64,000 nucleotides of DNA, from assembly GCA_002375495.1 (NCBI GenBank), contig DFLU01000006.1:124001-188000 (forward strand). The letters are read 5' to 3'. This document shows positions 18,921 to 27,891 of the stretch, one piece after another. The notes under the pieces were generated by a model. It worked only from the letters and a program-made list of their open reading frames with translations. It did no database searches and had not been told where the DNA came from. Made by a program: the position numbers and the translations under genes. The stretch's first letter is position 1; each line of letters begins with the position of its first letter. This DNA comes from Flavobacteriaceae bacterium UBA3611 (GTDB taxonomy: Bacteria; Bacteroidota; Bacteroidia; Flavobacteriales; Flavobacteriaceae).

Positions 18921-18953
18921 CCTCTCGCAAGCAATTGCGGGAGGTTTTATTTT
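18921..18953 (+). terminator. Hairpin terminator after the giant surface gene
   Basis: CCTCTCGCAA pairs with TTGCGGGAGG across a short loop, with one G-T pair, and is followed by a T-rich run. Confidence 0.85.
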
Positions 18954-18990
18954 TGTGCTCCTACCTACATATTGGGAGCATTGTTAATGG

Positions 18991-19596
18991 CTATCGGGAA
19001 TGTTTATAAATCACCCAAATGTAGCATGTTATAGAGCTTATAATTCCAATAGCTAAGACGGTATACGTCGTATTTAGAAGTTTAAATTTCTTATTGAGAA
19101 CACACCCTAGAAAATATAGGTCTTTGGTTAGCACTTCATAAATCTGATCGGTAGAGGTACGCATTTGGTTGACTGCCCATTCATACTCTTCCAATTTCAT
19201 TTTGTGAAAATTTCCGAAGAACGCTAGGTTCACCTCATGATTTTTAACCGCTTCTTTATTAAATGTACCGCTTGTAATTTTTGGTATGGTTGTAATAATT
19301 GAAAGTATCATTGCAATGAGTAAGAATACAACAAAAATAACGGTAGGAAGTATTAAATACTCATTACCCGAAATACCGATAAAGCGGATGCTATTGGTTA
19401 GTATTCCAGAAATCAATAAAGCGCAAACAGCAAGAATGAGATTCGCTTTTTTATCTGCCATTCCACTTAATTTTATATGGTTTTTCAGTGCAATCATATA
19501 AAAAGATTGCACGGCAAGGGAAGAACCTTCTTTTACAGTTAAAAGATTACGAATCTCACCAGAGCTCGAAGAAAAAATTGAAGCACGTTTTGCCAT
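18991..19596 (-). CDS. Pycsar effector-type membrane protein (PycTM/DUF5706), orphan
   Basis: This 201-residue protein has a soluble N-terminus and the family signature ADKKANLILAVCALLISGI at about residues 46-64. That segment starts the first of two adjacent membrane helices, and a third lies near the C-terminus (about 175-196). The layout matches the 'Pycsar system effector' family (PycTM, DUF5706). Its members include the membrane-damaging effectors activated by cCMP or cUMP in Pycsar anti-phage systems. No uridylate or cytidylate cyclase gene is next to it, and the HD domain often fused to this family in Bacteroidota is absent. It may be a stand-alone housekeeping homologue or a lone effector. 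Confidence 0.7.
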   Translation of the reverse strand: MAKRASIFSSSSGEIRNLLTVKEGSSLAVQSFYMIALKNHIKLSGMADKKANLILAVCALLISGILTNSIRFIGISGNEYLILPTVIFVVFLLIAMILSIITTIPKITSGTFNKEAVKNHEVNLAFFGNFHKMKLEEYEWAVNQMRTSTDQIYEVLTKDLYFLGCVLNKKFKLLNTTYTVLAIGIISSITCYIWVIYKHSR

Positions 19597-19849
19597 GGCG
19601 CTAAAGATACACGCAAATCACTGACCAAATACGCGGTGCATCAAATATGTTAAGGCGCAATAATATTTCAGATGCAACACTGGTTTATTGATCAAAGGAT
19701 TTCATCGATAGTAGGCAAAGGTATAAAGCTTTCAATGGCTCATTAGGACTTTGTAGGAATATGAAATAAAGAATTCGGCTTTATTAGTTATTGGATAATT
19801 AGACAATGGTGATAGCAATTTCAGATCACAATAAATTGAATAATACTAT

Positions 19850-20584
19850 TTATTGCCTTAATTCAACTTGAAATAAAATAGGCAACGAGTATAATACCTC
19901 TACTGGTTTTCCGCGTTGTTTTCCAGGCGACATCTTGGGAAGCGTGCTCACCACCCGAACGGCCTCTTGCTCCAACCTTTGGTGTGGAGCACGTGCTTTA
20001 ATATTCGAAGTACTACCGTGAATATCAATTTTAAATAAAACGCTTATACGTTGTTTGCCTTCTAATCCGAGTTCACTCGCTAACTCTGTATTGAAATTAC
20101 GTTGTATAAACTCCATTATTTTGCCTTCCATACATTCTTTTTTTGCTGTCCTATCATTAAAACTTTCACAGCCAGGATAGGTGGGGATTTCTTCAATCAC
20201 TGCAAAAGGAACTTCAGCAATGACCTCTTCTTCTTTCACTTCAACAATATTCTCAATTTCTGCTATCCGATATTCTTGATCTGTTTCTGTCGATTCAATT
20301 ATTATTTCTTCAATATCTGAATCATCTTCAACTACTGTAATTACAGTCTGAATTACTTGAGTAGGAGGAGGTGGTGGCGGTGGTTTTATTTGCAAGTCGA
20401 TTACAGGAATGTCTAGTTCCAAATCATCATCGACTAACAGGGCGTCATTCTCAATACTAGAAGTGTCATACGATTTCCATTCGAGTGAAAAATATGCGAT
20501 AGACAGCATTAGTACCAGTCCGGTTTGAAAAAATACAATACTCCACCGATCTAGAGACAACTTTGGATTCTTTTTGACTTCCAT
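19850..20584 (-). CDS. TonB-family energy transducer
   Basis: This 244-residue protein has an inner-membrane anchor at about residues 13-32 and a periplasmic linker with the proline run KPPPPPPPTQVIQ, followed by acidic residues. The C-terminal TonB domain (about 150-240) contains PTYPGCE, then ISVLFKIDIHGS and KPVEVLYSLPILFQV. In Bacteroidota it carries proton-motive energy to SusC/TonB-dependent receptors, usually with ExbB/ExbD, which are not in this window. I took the ATG giving MEVKKNPKL. The longer frame upstream has no anchor-like start and overlaps the promoter. It is a single gene. Confidence 0.9.
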   Translation of the reverse strand: MEVKKNPKLSLDRWSIVFFQTGLVLMLSIAYFSLEWKSYDTSSIENDALLVDDDLELDIPVIDLQIKPPPPPPPTQVIQTVITVVEDDSDIEEIIIESTETDQEYRIAEIENIVEVKEEEVIAEVPFAVIEEIPTYPGCESFNDRTAKKECMEGKIMEFIQRNFNTELASELGLEGKQRISVLFKIDIHGSTSNIKARAPHQRLEQEAVRVVSTLPKMSPGKQRGKPVEVLYSLPILFQVELRQ

Positions 20585-20625
20585 AACATTAAAAATTAAG
20601 AGGCTACGAAACAGTGATAATTCAG

Positions 20626-20654
20626 CAAATGTAAGGCATTGTGCTAGGTGCAAC
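20626..20654 (-). promoter_or_regulatory. Probable tonB promoter
   Basis: On the minus strand TACATTTG (20626-20633) fits the -7 box TAnnTTTG. A GTTG lies at 20651-20654, 17 bases further upstream. The site is about 40 bases before the chosen start. Confidence 0.45.
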
Positions 20655-20968
20655 GCTGTAGACGCCTAAATCACATAGTGTAGCGCATATTCTTAATAAA
20701 GTTGGTGTAAATCAATGTGTTAAACTATGACAAATGTCATCTTTTCAGTATGTTAAGGATAAACACACAAGCTATTTGTTTTTTTAGTTGAAGTAAAAAA
20801 TTAGGAACATAAAAACCTATTAAAGAATGTAATTTTGAACTTGGCGCCTTCAGTTAAAGGAGTATGACTTATCTTTTTCTAAAAAACTGTTATGTTCGGA
20901 AATATAATAACACAGATACTTAGTTGCAATAGTAATAGTTCTTATAGAAGACACTAGTAAAGCTGATG
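20655..20968. other. Intergenic region without recognised gene
   Basis: This AT-rich spacer lies between the tonB promoter and the oxidoreductase stop codon. I see only short stop-rich frames and no clear hairpin terminator. Confidence 0.5.
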
Positions 20969-21946
20969 CTAGGTTAGTGAAATTACGATTTTGCCGTGGT
21001 GTAGGCCATCTCCGAATCGTTGAATCGCCCACGGTAATTCTTCAAAACCATAGGGTCCATCTATTATACAATCTAACTTGTTTTCTTGAAAAAGCAGGTT
21101 GATATAATCTAAATCTTTGTTCGCTTTTAACATGACCATGTGAACGCGTTTCTTGGTAAATAACCTTAGTACTGGTCGCATATAAAGCATCTGTAAAAGT
21201 TTGCCAGATATACCGCCAATTGAAACATATTTTCCTCCCGGTTTTAAAACTCGTAAAAATTTCCAAAGAGATCGATTCGTTTTGCAATCAAGAATCAAAT
21301 CATATTTTTGATCACTTTTAGTAAAATCTACTATTTTATAGTCCAATACGGTATCAAAACCTTGCGCTTTCATTGCTTCTAATTTTTTACCCGTATCGAC
21401 CCCTGTAACGCTTGCATTGTAAAGCTTAGCCAATTGAACTCCGAAAGAGCCAACGCCACCACCGCCACCATTTATCAAAACTTTCTGTCCTTGTTGAATT
21501 TTTCCAACATCCCTTAGACCTTGTAAGGCAAGCATTGCGGCATGAGGAATGCTAGCCGCCTTTTCAAAACTTAAGCTATCGGGTTTAAGTGTAAGTGCCT
21601 TCTCATCTATGGAAATAAACTCAGCAAAGCTGCCAAATCCATAATTGGAGATGTCTCCGTATACCGCGTCGCCAACTTTAAATTTTGTTGTGTTGTTACC
21701 AACCTGAGTTACGATTCCTGCCAGCTCCATTCCCGGGATTCTTAATTTTTTCCTTGGTTTTAAGATCCCGAAAATAAGTCGATAGGAAAAAGGTTTACCA
21801 CTGGTAATACTCCAATCATAGTCATTAATTGTTGTGGCGCAAACTTTCACCAAAACCTCGGTGGCTTTCGGACTGGGTTTTTCAGTCTCATTAAGCTTAA
21901 GGACTTCCTGAGGTTTACCGTACTTTTTAAGGGTATATGCTTTCAT
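20969..21946 (-). CDS. Zinc-independent MDR-family NAD(P)-dependent oxidoreductase
   Basis: This 325-residue medium-chain dehydrogenase/reductase is of the quinone-oxidoreductase or reticulon-4-interacting-like type. The GroES-like N-terminal domain contains VLVKVCATTINDYDW and IPGMELAGIVTQVG. The Rossmann motif is VLINGGGGGVGSFGVQLAK at about residue 150. The Cys/His set that binds catalytic zinc in alcohol dehydrogenases is not present. Substrate is unknown. I chose the ATG giving MKAYTLKKYG, which matches the family start, rather than the one 45 bases upstream. Confidence 0.85.
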   Translation of the reverse strand: MKAYTLKKYGKPQEVLKLNETEKPSPKATEVLVKVCATTINDYDWSITSGKPFSYRLIFGILKPRKKLRIPGMELAGIVTQVGNNTTKFKVGDAVYGDISNYGFGSFAEFISIDEKALTLKPDSLSFEKAASIPHAAMLALQGLRDVGKIQQGQKVLINGGGGGVGSFGVQLAKLYNASVTGVDTGKKLEAMKAQGFDTVLDYKIVDFTKSDQKYDLILDCKTNRSLWKFLRVLKPGGKYVSIGGISGKLLQMLYMRPVLRLFTKKRVHMVMLKANKDLDYINLLFQENKLDCIIDGPYGFEELPWAIQRFGDGLHHGKIVISLT

Positions 21947-22018
21947 TTTTCTTGCAGCTAATTTTTTATTAATTTGAAAAATGTCTAGCACAATTAATAT
22001 TGAATGTTGCCAGATGTT

Positions 22019-22507
22019 TTATTCCGTAACGACAATTCCGCCATCAAGCTCTTTTACACTCGGTTTTTCAAACCAACCTTCCATAAAGTCGAAATTTTCT
22101 TTTGTGACATCAAATTCGTAAGTAGTTCCTTTCTCGTTATTCCTTTTTAGTACTCTCTTCCATCGCGTTTCTTTTGAAATATCCAAAAAGTGAATTTGTA
22201 GTTCATAACCATTTGATTTGGCAAAATTTCTAAATTTTTCTCTATGTTCCAACTTCGATAATCCTAAGTCTAAAATAGCGTCAGTCTTTGAGTTTTCTAA
22301 TTGATGTACCAATTCCATTATCATTATTTCGGCTCTATCAATTCTTTCTAAAAACCATTCCAACCCATCATCTGGTTTTTTGTCGGCAAGAAATAAGATG
22401 TTATTCCACTTGTCAATTGAAAAGACAATTCCGTTTGTTTTTCTTTTCAATGCTGCAGCGTATGTTGTTTTTCCAGAACCTGTATTTCCAACTATTAGAT
22501 GTATCAT
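22019..22507 (-). CDS. P-loop kinase-like ATP-binding protein (AAA_33 type)
   Basis: This 162-residue protein has a P-loop at the extreme N-terminus (VGNTGSGKTT, residues 6-15). An Asp-rich strand follows (FSIDKW), and an LID-like arginine segment (RWKRVLKRN) near residue 116. The pattern matches small kinases of the AAA_33/zeta-toxin-like class. Substrate is unknown. It sits directly outside the left end of the genomic island and reads away from it, so it was probably the original downstream neighbour of mnmE. Confidence 0.65.
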   Translation of the reverse strand: MIHLIVGNTGSGKTTYAAALKRKTNGIVFSIDKWNNILFLADKKPDDGLEWFLERIDRAEIMIMELVHQLENSKTDAILDLGLSKLEHREKFRNFAKSNGYELQIHFLDISKETRWKRVLKRNNEKGTTYEFDVTKENFDFMEGWFEKPSVKELDGGIVVTE

Positions 22508-22568
22508 TTAGTTTTCCTCAAATGTGTGACAACGGTCTTTTTTATTATTTGGGTAAGAATATGTTTAG

Positions 22569-22590
22569 TTACTTTCCGATACAGAAAGTA
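22569..22590 (-). other. Left attachment site (displaced mnmE 3' end)
   Basis: Read on the minus strand the site is TTC TGT ATC GGA AAG TAA, that is FCIGK-stop, the universal C-terminus of MnmE, although no mnmE lies here. The 12-base core CCGATACAGAAA (22576-22587) is identical to the end of the live mnmE at 45609-45620. The site is also an inverted repeat: TACTTTC (22570-22576) and GAAAGTA (22584-22590) around a 7-base spacer, the layout of a tyrosine-recombinase core site. Confidence 0.8.
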
Positions 22591-22623
22591 AGATGTAAGT
22601 ATTAATAGGTTTTTAGGTGATGT

Positions 22624-22645
22624 GAGGTACAAATTAGGTACAAAA
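22624..22645 (+). repeat. Island-end 22-bp repeat, left copy
   Basis: The repeat holds two GGTACAAA units in tandem and matches 45474-45495 with one mismatch in 22 bases, in the same orientation. It lies 34 bases inside the left att core. Position and spacing fit arm-type integrase binding sites. Confidence 0.65.
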
Positions 22646-22781
22646 GGCGCAAATTGGTATATGACAAACAGGTATCACCTGACATAAAAAGTTTGTATTT
22701 GAATGTACAGATATAATTTTTAAAACTGCTATTTGAATAATTTTAGCGACTATAAAGGTATTCTTCAAACCTTTTGTGCGC

Positions 22782-22958
22782 TTATGAAGGCGTTATGACT
22801 ACTTTTTCCAAAATCTGCTTCAGACCCATATTTATCATATTTTGTACGTAATAATTAATCTTATTAGCAAGTTTGTCAATTGTTAGATTTTCTCTTTCAC
22901 AAATTTTCTGAATGCGCTTAGCATAATCATAAACCGTAGAAAGTTTTCCAGACGGGGT
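22782..22958 (-). pseudogene. Decayed coding remnant at island left end
   Basis: A minus-strand frame of about 58 codons opens after a TAG and has no start codon. It reads TPSGKLSTVYDYAKRIQKIC and continues with IDKLANKINYYV. The balanced amino-acid composition looks like the C-terminal part of a real protein, but I cannot name the family. It ends at the TAA at 22782-22784. Confidence 0.4.
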
Positions 22959-23192
22959 ATACTAACTATAGCCTTTTTTTATCTAATATAGTTTAAAGTT
23001 TTCTAGCATATAATTCTAATAAATAGTTATCAAATCACTCCATTCTAGATACTTTCTTATTGCTTTATTGCAATATCATCACATTGTACCTTAAATATGA
23101 CAAGTCGTGCTGTAATTTTTATATAACTTTATTTCATTAAAACGACTCTTTGCGAGTATGAAATGCTATCGATCATCATTATTTACCGCCGG

Positions 23193-26100
23193 TTAATTAG
23201 TGTCTTTATCTCTCCGATTTGAAAAACGGGCATCCCAAAATTTCTCCCATCGTAATTTTCCATCTTCATACCAAACTATATATTTTCTGGTCCTCATTGG
23301 ATGAAGATCACTTTTTATACTGTCGTTTAAAGAATTTTTGCTGCGAAATAGATCCACGAACCATATAATTTCCTTTCGATCTGTCTCTAGTTTAGCTAAA
23401 AATTCTTCTTTGGGTACCAGGCTCATTTCCTGCCTGTCGTAATTAGGACGATTAAGGATATGGTTAATAGCCATGATCCGCCCTTTGTCATCAAGGAATA
23501 GCTGCTGAGCCATCTCAATAATGCCCAGCATATCCCTGACTGCTTTGGAAGGAATAAATATTTCATTCTCACCGTCCTCAACCGTTTTTTTGGTAATGCT
23601 GGTTACCGCATACTGCATTTGTTTTTCCTCCCCGTCCGGTGGCAAGTAATATGTTTCAGTATGGTACTTTTCCCTAATCCACTTCATCCAAACAACATCA
23701 GTCGGATTACTGTAAATATCAGTATCTGGTGAACTCACCATTCGATCGATAGACTCTACAAAAGAGCTTCGGCGTGGATGATTTTTAACTATATCAAGCA
23801 ACTCTGGAGCTTGTCCTTTTTCTATTAGTACACCCCGAATATCCACTCTAGAATTAATAAAGGCTTTGGAATCATGTACTGAAGTGTAGTTAAACAACGC
23901 CAGCCAGTCTTTGTCATTGCCTTCATTGCGCAGGTCGCGATCGCTGAAATGAATCCAGTTATTAAAATCAATTATCGGCTCACCTTCAACTGCTGTTTTG
24001 ACTTGTTCGTCAGGTGTTCCTAACTCCTGCATTTCTGGAGCCAGTGGTTCTTTAACAATCCAGTTATCTTCAATATCTGGCATTTCTTCATGAATCGTAT
24101 CTATCAAGAGTTCTGCGGGGTTATCAACGTTAATAATCTTCATATAATCATCCACAAACTTTTCTGTATCTTTAAGAGGGAGGTGGTCGGATAAATAGCC
24201 TTGGATGTAATGTACAGCAAGCCAGGTATATTTTTCTTCTTGGGTGAACAACTTACTTTTTGAGCCATGACTGGCATCGGTGAAGCCATTGCCATTACCT
24301 TCGGTTCGTTTAAAGCCTAACGATTTCATATAGGCGATAGCGGCAGAGATTGCCCATTCATAAACCGAAAGATCTTCAAGGCTAAGATGCTCAATATAAG
24401 CCTTCAAGAATTCCTCTGCCTTATCTTTTGGCTCTTTGTCCTTGTCCATAGACTGATATTCCAGGAAGTCATCAAATGAGCGTTTGATCACGTACCAGGC
24501 CAAGTCATGAACTATAGGATAGATTTGTTGGCCTCCTCTTGCAAGTGCATCGGCGTCGACTGGAATAAATTGTAGTGACTCTATCTGGCGTGGACGAGCT
24601 TGCGCGGCCTGTTTATCAGTGATCACCCCGGCATAGAAGGCCTTTTCAACCACAGATCGGAAGCCAATTCTGACGATTATATTGCGATGCCTACCAGGAT
24701 GGGCGAAAACATTTTTTAGCGACCAATCTGCCAGTTCCTGCAATGCCACTTTGTCCTTCAGTTTGGAGGCAACTCCTAAAGTAATTGCTGCAAGATCTTC
24801 CTGGATCTGCGGATCATTACAGGGGAATAGCTTAACAAGTAACATTTTAAACTCCTGAGGTTGACTGATTGCCCATGCGGTTAATGCTTTGCGCAGACGC
24901 TCCCTGAATAACTGGTCAAGGCTAGCCAGTGCCCAACCAAATACCAGAGGATATTCATTATGCAATGAAAATTCGGGCAGATAGAGGTCGTTTTCACCCA
25001 TAGGGTCGATCACCCAGCGCAGGTCGTACTTGAAATATTGTCGGCTTTCCTCTTCATTTAATTTATTAATATCGTAACGATCTATCCCCAGCCATATTTT
25101 ATCGCGTTCAATTGCTGTAGTTTGTTGTATCAGTATGCTATGCAGATATTCAGCACCGAAATAGTTATCTGCCGATGCCGCTGAAGGATAAATAAGCGTG
25201 CGGAATACGAAATGACGGCTTGTATGATCTTTGAAATATAAGCCATCGATATTTTTCTTAAATGAAGCGGCTACATCGGAAGGAGCTTGTATAAGAGCCC
25301 TGGTTTGAAGTTGCAAAATGATGGCCTCGTCAATGCCCTCTTCTAGAAAATCATCTCGGCCGATCAACCTCTTATGTTTATGAAAGAGCATATTGGTAAT
25401 TTCTTGGACGATCCGCTGATTGAGCAATTGCTGTTCGGTTGGCTTTCCTTGTTGCATTACTGTACTTAGAAATTCCGGAATGGCGGTTATTTTCTCTTCA
25501 ATAATCTCGGCTACATATTTTTCTGCCATGATCACCTCCATAATAGATTGATAGGTCAGGGTATAAGAAACCATCTTCATTTTCATGACTCCAGTACCAA
25601 TAGGTATTTCACTTTTGCTAAGGAAGGCATTATTTACTAAAAATTCAATTGTCCTTTCCACCTGCTCGTTAATTAAATAACTTAAAGAGCTTTCCTTTAA
25701 TAAGGTGAATAGGTCAATATGAGATATCTCTGGCCTATTGTAAAACACTTCAGCAATCGCTCCAATGGCCTCCCTTATCGGATTGCGTACTGCACCAGGG
25801 TTGATAACCGTTTTAAATTCTTCATCCATCCGATCAATCTTTTCATTGAGTAGGTCTTGTTCGGCAGTGAGTATCTCGTCTAGTTCGGTGAGTTTTTTGC
25901 CTGCATATAATTCGCAAAATAGCCTCAGGGCATACAGGCTGTCTATGCCCCGGATCAGCGATCTTGGCTCAACAGTTATATTAAAATGCTCAAAGTATTG
26001 GTCTAACACTTCCTGCACAGGTATATCGCCCTCGCGTGGAATTTCAATCACTCGAAAAGTATGGTCCGTGGGCATTTCCTTATCATTTAAAAAATAAGGT

Positions 26101-27539
26101 CTGGCAGTAAATGCAAATCGCACCCTAGGGTAGCGGCCTGTCAATATAACGCTTTCTCTTATCCGCATATACCATTCGTGCCAGTGGTCGGTATCTTCCT
26201 CCAATCCATCAATACAAATTATAATTTTAGCTGGTTCATTTTTCAACTCTTCCCCTGGGTTTAAAGCTTTGGCTGCATGGTGGTCGGCGCGTACTGCAAG
26301 CGTTTCAAGTGCGGATAACATTTCGTTCTTATTCCAATTATCAATATCCAGCGCCTTTTGTAGTAAATTCTTCCAGTCACTATTTGGTGCACCCTTAGCC
26401 CTAATGATAAGCGCCGGCAACTTTTGACGATTCAGACGGATATCTACTGTATTGGAAAGTGCGTGTGTTTTTCCGGTTCCTGAATTACCTAGGAAGAGCC
26501 GACCAGATTGAGCCACCTCAATTTTTATTTTGTTTACCTCAGTTGTCAGATCGAGATCGACAATTCGGTCGAGTGTAGCTATCAATCGTCGCGGCAAGCC
26601 TAATTGGCGATCGGTTGACTGCCAATCCCTCAATTCGTTGAAAAGATTGTTGGTTATCGGCATGGGTTGAAACTTAATTGCGCGCAAATCGCTCAAGCCT
26701 TGTTGAATTGCTTTTATAAGCAACAAAAGGGAAGAAAGGTTTTGATTGATATTGGATTGTACAGCATTCAATTCCGTTAATATAGGATTTCCTGCCTCCA
26801 GAGTTTCAGTAAATCGTGAGATAATGGAAGTCGAGTTTTGCAATATTTTGGTGATTTCCCCAATTGTACCAAGTAACTCCTTGCGATAGTTCTGGCTGAA
26901 CAATATCTGCTCGATATGACCCTGAATGACACCCGGACCATGTAGTTCAGGAATGTAACGTTTGTCGATCCAGCCCGCCTTTTCCAGATCGAATTGATCC
27001 ACCAGTTGCTTATGGGTAACTACATCTCGCTCGAACCAGAATTTATTCATACCCTCATTGTCAGAATCCAGCAATTCATTTTGCATATCCTGCTCGAACC
27101 ACCACTTAAATTTTGTATTCAGATGTACCCCTTGTATTTTAGTAGTGAACTGATCCACACGTGATTCTTCTGTATTCTCAACCGGAACCTGCCCTTTACC
27201 TATTTTGGTAGAGCTCAGGGAGCGGGGAACACAAATAATATATTCTGCAATCTTTTTCCGGATCTTTAAGGCGGTATTTACGGACTTTTCGATCTGTGTG
27301 ATCTGACTATTCTGCATGGCAGTCAGGAACCATTTGGCCTGAACAGCAATAATTTTTCCATTCTTCAATTCGCCATAAGCCTCGATTCCACCATCGCCCC
27401 CGGCACCATTCACTACACGGAATTTCACTAGGTTACTGTTATATTTTCTACGCAGGTACCGCTCAAATAGTTGGGTACAAAATGTTTCAAAGGCATTCTG
27501 GGGGCTGTCGCTGTAGGTTTTAAAATTTTTGAAATCCAT
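23193..27539 (-). CDS. Avs-like defence protein: Mrr-type nuclease plus STAND NTPase
   Basis: A 1448-residue protein. Residues about 1-150 are a restriction-endonuclease-like domain with G-D49-GGIE and Q67-A-K69, the D...QxK pattern of Mrr-family nucleases. A helical linker leads to a STAND NTPase: Walker A GNSGTGKT (351-358), Walker B IIICIDG with Asp444, and the sensor-like FAFTARPYF (about 475-483). The C-terminal 900 residues are largely helical, as in the sensor arms of antiviral STAND proteins. The layout is that of Avs proteins, which bind a phage protein, oligomerise and cleave DNA. The type is unproven; Avs4 also has an Mrr-like N-terminus. The base composition is richer in GC than the AT-rich genes of the island's right part. 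Confidence 0.75.
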   Translation of the reverse strand: MDFKNFKTYSDSPQNAFETFCTQLFERYLRRKYNSNLVKFRVVNGAGGDGGIEAYGELKNGKIIAVQAKWFLTAMQNSQITQIEKSVNTALKIRKKIAEYIICVPRSLSSTKIGKGQVPVENTEESRVDQFTTKIQGVHLNTKFKWWFEQDMQNELLDSDNEGMNKFWFERDVVTHKQLVDQFDLEKAGWIDKRYIPELHGPGVIQGHIEQILFSQNYRKELLGTIGEITKILQNSTSIISRFTETLEAGNPILTELNAVQSNINQNLSSLLLLIKAIQQGLSDLRAIKFQPMPITNNLFNELRDWQSTDRQLGLPRRLIATLDRIVDLDLTTEVNKIKIEVAQSGRLFLGNSGTGKTHALSNTVDIRLNRQKLPALIIRAKGAPNSDWKNLLQKALDIDNWNKNEMLSALETLAVRADHHAAKALNPGEELKNEPAKIIICIDGLEEDTDHWHEWYMRIRESVILTGRYPRVRFAFTARPYFLNDKEMPTDHTFRVIEIPREGDIPVQEVLDQYFEHFNITVEPRSLIRGIDSLYALRLFCELYAGKKLTELDEILTAEQDLLNEKIDRMDEEFKTVINPGAVRNPIREAIGAIAEVFYNRPEISHIDLFTLLKESSLSYLINEQVERTIEFLVNNAFLSKSEIPIGTGVMKMKMVSYTLTYQSIMEVIMAEKYVAEIIEEKITAIPEFLSTVMQQGKPTEQQLLNQRIVQEITNMLFHKHKRLIGRDDFLEEGIDEAIILQLQTRALIQAPSDVAASFKKNIDGLYFKDHTSRHFVFRTLIYPSAASADNYFGAEYLHSILIQQTTAIERDKIWLGIDRYDINKLNEEESRQYFKYDLRWVIDPMGENDLYLPEFSLHNEYPLVFGWALASLDQLFRERLRKALTAWAISQPQEFKMLLVKLFPCNDPQIQEDLAAITLGVASKLKDKVALQELADWSLKNVFAHPGRHRNIIVRIGFRSVVEKAFYAGVITDKQAAQARPRQIESLQFIPVDADALARGGQQIYPIVHDLAWYVIKRSFDDFLEYQSMDKDKEPKDKAEEFLKAYIEHLSLEDLSVYEWAISAAIAYMKSLGFKRTEGNGNGFTDASHGSKSKLFTQEEKYTWLAVHYIQGYLSDHLPLKDTEKFVDDYMKIINVDNPAELLIDTIHEEMPDIEDNWIVKEPLAPEMQELGTPDEQVKTAVEGEPIIDFNNWIHFSDRDLRNEGNDKDWLALFNYTSVHDSKAFINSRVDIRGVLIEKGQAPELLDIVKNHPRRSSFVESIDRMVSSPDTDIYSNPTDVVWMKWIREKYHTETYYLPPDGEEKQMQYAVTSITKKTVEDGENEIFIPSKAVRDMLGIIEMAQQLFLDDKGRIMAINHILNRPNYDRQEMSLVPKEEFLAKLETDRKEIIWFVDLFRSKNSLNDSIKSDLHPMRTRKYIVWYEDGKLRWEKFWDARFSNRRDKDTN

Positions 27540-27891
27540 TTCAGTAAATAAGTTTAGTTGGTTTCATTCGATCAATGTACGGTATAATATCTGTTGAATA
27601 ATATAATCGATGTATTTGGAATGGTTCTAAAAGGCTGAATTCAGAATTGCGCGATATGAGCTATGGTTTGCTTCTCCAAACATACTATCAAAATTATTGT
27701 CTGCCATTATTTTTCTACCTTCTTGTATCATCAAAAGTCTCTTGTATCAGTTTTTGGAACTTATTTTTGCTAATAGTTAGCGTTTAATGTTCCTGAAAAA
27801 TCTTAGCCAAGACTTTATATTATAAGGTTTATCGCGGTTTTCGGCAAACAATATCAAATGATAATGGAAAAAATCATGATTTCCTGGAAAA
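27540..27891. other. Spacer between the Avs-like gene and the HTH gene
   Basis: This 352-base AT-rich spacer contains one possible 26-codon minus-strand frame (27627-27707) starting MADNNFDSMFGEANH, preceded by AAGAAGG at a ribosome-binding-site distance. It also has a stop-bounded fragment to its right reading ISKNKFQKLIQETFDD. Both may be remnants of one lost gene. It must also hold the promoter of the Avs-like gene, which I cannot place. Confidence 0.4.

Larger units (their letters stand above)
22508..23192. other. Left island junction and non-coding region
   Basis: This 685-base gap holds the left att site, the 22-bp repeat, a small palindrome (CAGGT-ATC-ACCTG near 22670), and a decayed coding remnant on the minus strand at about 22782-22958. 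The rest is AT-rich. No intact gene is seen. Confidence 0.6.

Noticed and set aside
18991..19596. Complete Pycsar operon
   Set aside because: Neither neighbour is a nucleotide cyclase: one is the T9SS surface protein, the other is TonB.
22570..22590. Rho-independent terminator at the inverted repeat
   Set aside because: The arms are AT-rich with a 7-base loop and no T-run follows. Identity with the mnmE end explains the site better.
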